Shown here: positions 32,468 to 34,523 of the stretch, in pieces | Layout: every line of letters starts with the position of its first letter | Numbering within the stretch: the first letter of the stretch is position 1 | Source: Myxococcales bacterium | GTDB lineage: Bacteria; Myxococcota_A; Polyangia; JAHFDS01 | Reading direction: 5' to 3' | DNA length: 34,523 nucleotides | Assembly (NCBI GenBank): GCA_023248855.1 | Contig: JAHFDS010000005.1 | Span: 28,480 to 63,002 of the forward strand | Program-made: the position numbers and the translations under genes | Notes under the pieces: model-generated | Told to the model about the DNA's origin: nothing | The model's input: the letters and a program-made list of their open reading frames with translations, nothing else | The model's database searches: none

Positions 32468-32497
32468 TTGAAACCCGATCGAATCGGATGATATGCT
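32468..32497 (+). promoter_or_regulatory. Probable promoter of the cheX-cheY-cheX trio
   Basis: TTGAAA (32468-32473) and TATGCT (32492-32497) are 18 bp apart, and the -10 ends 9 bp before the GTG at 32507. The transcript leader would be very short or absent. No Shine-Dalgarno is seen before the GTG, which fits a leaderless or near-leaderless message. Confidence 0.45.
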
Positions 32498-32506
32498 GCT
32501 CTCCAA

Positions 32507-33001
32507 GTGTCTGACCTGGAATCGAGCCTCCGGGGCATGCTGACGGAGGCCGCCATCGACACACTCGGGTCCCTGTGCTCGATTGTCGCCATGCCCGGCG
32601 ATGCGGGGCCGGTTGCCACGCCGGCGCTCACGGGCACGATCGCGCTGGGCCACGACCTGCGGGGGGTGGTGATGCTCCGGCTGCCGAGAGAGCTCGGCGT
32701 CACCTGTCTGAAGACCATGATGTTGTCGGAGCAGGAGGACGAGGACCTGGTCCGCGATGCGGTGGGCGAGGTCACGAACGTCATCGCTGGCACCCTGATA
32801 CAGCGCCTGGCAACGCTGGGGCTCGAGGTGGAGATCGGGGTACCGCTCGTGTCCCAGGACGAACCCACCGTCGCTCGTTCGGAGCGTCGCGCAGAGCGCG
32901 TCCATCTCACGGCGACGTCCGGCGAAAAGACCCATCAGTTGACAGTTTTCTGCACCTACGATTGGCCTGCCGCGGGGGACAAACGAGTGGGGGGGCGATG
33001 A
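32507..33001 (+). CDS. cheX: CheX/CheC-family CheY-P phosphatase
   Basis: This 164-aa soluble protein starts at GTG 32507. The catalytic signature of the CheC/CheX family, [D/S]-x3-E-x2-N-x21-P, is complete: Asp 84, Glu 88, Asn 91 (RDAVGEVTN) and Pro 113. These residues remove phosphate from CheY-P, ending the chemotactic signal. The N-terminal half (about 8-70) contains the family's beta strands (TGTIALGHDLRGVVMLRLP). Its stop overlaps the CheY ATG in an ATGA (32998-33001), so the phosphatase and its likely substrate are made together. A basic, Gly-rich C-terminal end follows (DKRVGGR). Symbol at family level. Confidence 0.8.
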   Translation: MSDLESSLRGMLTEAAIDTLGSLCSIVAMPGDAGPVATPALTGTIALGHDLRGVVMLRLPRELGVTCLKTMMLSEQEDEDLVRDAVGEVTNVIAGTLIQRLATLGLEVEIGVPLVSQDEPTVARSERRAERVHLTATSGEKTHQLTVFCTYDWPAAGDKRVGGR

Positions 33002-33375
33002 AGCTGCTCGTGGTGGATGACTCCATGGTGGCGCGACGGATGCTGATCCGCGCGCTGCGACAGGAGGGCCTGGTGCTCGACGAGGTGCGTGAGGCTTCCG
33101 ACGGCCTCGAGGCCCTCGTAGCCGTCGCCACGTTCGTGCCCGATCTCGTGATCTCCGATCTCTCGATGCCCAAGCTGGACGGCAAGAAGCTGCTGGTGGC
33201 GTTGCGGCAGAAGTTCACGCGCGATCGGGTCCGCGTGGTCATCCTGACCGCCAAGGCCACGCCGGCCACCGAGGCCGTCATGCTCGAGCTGGGCGCCGAT
33301 GCCTTCTTGTCGAAGCCGTTCGAGCCGATCCCGCTCCTCAACACGATCCGAGAGGTGATGGCCCGGAAGGCATGA
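32998..33375 (+). CDS. CheY-type single-domain response regulator
   Basis: This 125-aa stand-alone receiver has all key residues: Asp 7/8 (VVDDSM), phosphoacceptor Asp 54 (VISDLSMPKLDG), Thr 84 (ILTAKA) and Lys 106 (LSKPFEP). It has no output domain, so it should act by binding a target, classically the flagellar switch FliM or another partner. Start ATG 32998 overlaps the cheX stop and its stop overlaps the next start (ATGA at 33372-33375), a tight three-gene unit. Being flanked by two CheX-like proteins, it is probably their substrate. No cheA, cheW or receptor gene is in the window, so the upstream kinase is unknown. Confidence 0.9.
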   Translation: MKLLVVDDSMVARRMLIRALRQEGLVLDEVREASDGLEALVAVATFVPDLVISDLSMPKLDGKKLLVALRQKFTRDRVRVVILTAKATPATEAVMLELGADAFLSKPFEPIPLLNTIREVMARKA

Positions 33376-33956
33376 CGCAGGTCACCGTTGCGGGCCAGTT
33401 GGGTGAAGCTCCCGTGCTGGCGGAGCGGCTGGGCCAGCTTGTCGAGGCGATGGAGGTCGGCTTCCGGGGCATGCTGCGCCGGCTGGTCGAGCTGCCGACC
33501 GCGACGGTCTTCAGCAAGACGGCCCAGGGCGCCCTCGCTGGGCTCGGCACCGAGGCGCAGTACACGACGCTATTCGACCAGGCCGACCAGCTGTGCTGCA
33601 CGGTGGCGAGCGATGCTTGGTTCACCATCTGGACGGCCGGCATCCTGCTCATGATCCCCAGGGCCGGGTTGCAGGAGCGCGCGCGCCGGCGCGACATGTC
33701 AGGCCTCATCCTCGACGCGGCCACCGAGGTGACGAACGTCGTCACCGGAAAGCTGGCGCAGGCGCTGGGTCCGATGATCGGCGATCCCGATCTGGCCTTC
33801 CTGCGGGAAGAGCGCAACGCCCCTCGGTGCCTGCCCCCGGGTCAGCTCATCGTGGTTTCTGTGCGCGCACGCATCGAACAGGACGCGATCGGCAAGCTCG
33901 AGCTGTGGCTGCCACCCACCCTGGCCGATCGCCTGCGCGTGCCCCCGGCCAGCTGA
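33372..33956 (+). CDS. CheX-like protein with altered motif
   Basis: This 194-aa protein is coupled to cheY by an ATGA overlap. Near the middle it has DAATEVTN (Asp 115, Glu 119, Asn 122), matching the [D/S]-x3-E-x2-N part of the CheC/CheX signature. The proline expected 22 residues after the Asn is Leu 144; a Pro sits at 139 instead. It may therefore be a phosphatase of different rate, or a binding protein that senses CheY-P without hydrolysing it. The first 80 residues have no clear match to the other CheX. It ends 6 bp before the convergent gene at 33962. Confidence 0.65.
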   Translation: MTQVTVAGQLGEAPVLAERLGQLVEAMEVGFRGMLRRLVELPTATVFSKTAQGALAGLGTEAQYTTLFDQADQLCCTVASDAWFTIWTAGILLMIPRAGLQERARRRDMSGLILDAATEVTNVVTGKLAQALGPMIGDPDLAFLREERNAPRCLPPGQLIVVSVRARIEQDAIGKLELWLPPTLADRLRVPPAS

Positions 33957-33961
33957 GCTGG

Positions 33962-34523
33962 CTATCCCTCGTCCTTGTCGTCCTTGCGCAAAGGGTGGGC
34001 CCGGATGCGCTGGCTCTCGCTCGCGATGCCGCCTGGCCGGATGCGCTCGATCACCGCGGGTGCGCCGCCGGCCTTGCGCGGGCGCTTCGGTGCGCGCGCG
34101 TTCCGGGCGCGCGTCGGCACGCGCAGGTCCTCGCGCATCGAGCTCGGTCCCTCGCCCTCGACCGCAGCGGCGCCGCGGGTGATCGAGTAGGTGCCCGAGC
34201 CCACGGGGGCCGCGTCAGGCGCAGAAGGAGGCGTGGGCGCCGGCAGATCGAGCGGCGCCGCTGCGACCGGGACAGCGCAGGGTAGATCGACGAGCGGACC
34301 GAGGGGATCGAGGGGCCCAGGCGACCCGAACGTGGCGGGCGGCGGCGCGAGGTCCAGGGGCTCGAGCGGTGCGAGCACCGGCCTTGGCGCCAAGGGCGGC
34401 GGCGGTGCGACTGCCTCGCTCGGGGGAGAAAACGCGGCCAGCGTCGGCGCGTGGGCCAGGGCCACCGGGCCCTCGCGGCCCGGCATCGGCGGCAACTCCG
34501 CGATGTCCATCGGCGGCAACGGC
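33962..34523 (-). CDS. Pro/Ala-rich hypothetical protein, 5' end outside the window
   Basis: The reading frame enters from the right edge and runs 187 codons to a stop at 33962. The visible part is Pro/Ala/Leu-rich low complexity (APPPPLAPRPVLAPLEPLDL, for example) followed by a basic C-terminal tail (RARNARAPKRPRKAGGAPAV, then HPLRKDDKDEG). I see no domain. An internal ATG at 34519 exists, but the open frame continues past it, so a longer protein is likely. It is convergent with the CheX-like gene. Low-complexity frames in GC-rich DNA can be misleading, so this call is moderate. Confidence 0.45.
   Translation of the reverse strand, partial: PLPPMDIAELPPMPGREGPVALAHAPTLAAFSPPSEAVAPPPPLAPRPVLAPLEPLDLAPPPATFGSPGPLDPLGPLVDLPCAVPVAAAPLDLPAPTPPSAPDAAPVGSGTYSITRGAAAVEGEGPSSMREDLRVPTRARNARAPKRPRKAGGAPAVIERIRPGGIASESQRIRAHPLRKDDKDEG

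Noticed and set aside
31326-32471. 381-codon plus-strand frame opposite the lipoprotein and outer-membrane-type genes
   Set aside because: The minus-strand frames give good signal peptides and lipobox. The plus frame has no signal or domain and looks like a shadow.

Overview
The window is GC-rich, tightly packed bacterial DNA with strong G/C at third codon positions. It has many lipoproteins (von Willebrand A, TPR and Cys-rich types), FHA and PP2C signalling proteins, an NtrC-type activator and a flagellar stator cluster. Together these suggest a deltaproteobacterial or Myxococcota-like organism with a flagellum and a complex envelope. That placement is inference, because there is no rRNA here. 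I saw no rRNA, tRNA, CRISPR array or intact insertion sequence, and no gene-free gap over 300 bp.

Layout. 1-4947 (minus strand) holds the 3'-truncated carA, a VWA lipoprotein behind a perfect palindrome, a PhoR-like sensor that stops after its PAS domain, and an unrecognised two-TM protein. 4979-5827 is a PP2C phosphatase. 5844-11302 (minus) is a compact probable seven-gene operon: bamD, a TPR protein, a small lipoprotein, truD, exbB, exbD and a TPR lipoprotein. 11420-16782 (plus) carries a VWA lipoprotein with a probable LpoB/CsgG-like C-terminus, an LPP20-like lipoprotein whose signal sequence is built on a 7-bp tandem repeat, another lipoprotein, and mnmG.

16779-16947 is a 169-bp inverted-repeat element that also contains a possible 49-aa minus-strand ORF. 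A diverged copy of one arm lies at 29184-29214. 16989-18578 is a FadL-type outer-membrane protein. It is convergent with the most unusual gene here, a secreted 1319-aa protein (18589-22548) with about 18 aromatic-rich repeats of about 53 residues. Divergent from that gene is a membrane-anchored or secreted kinase-fold protein resembling FAM20C (22634-23683). A Cys-rich lipoprotein follows.

24942-33956 is signalling and motility. It includes an FHA-GGDEF cyclase with Ser in place of the guanine-reading Asp (the Hypr/cGAMP signature), an orphan histidine kinase, flbD-motA-motB-fliL behind a good sigma70-type promoter, and an NtrC-family activator whose receiver lacks the phosphoacceptor Asp. 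It also has two envelope genes next to an AT-rich island, and a coupled cheX-cheY-cheX-like trio. The window ends in the 3' part of a Pro-rich protein.

The leading candidates for something undescribed are the giant repeat protein with its adjacent FAM20C-like kinase, the predicted cGAMP-type cyclase beside the flagellar genes, and the inverted-repeat element.
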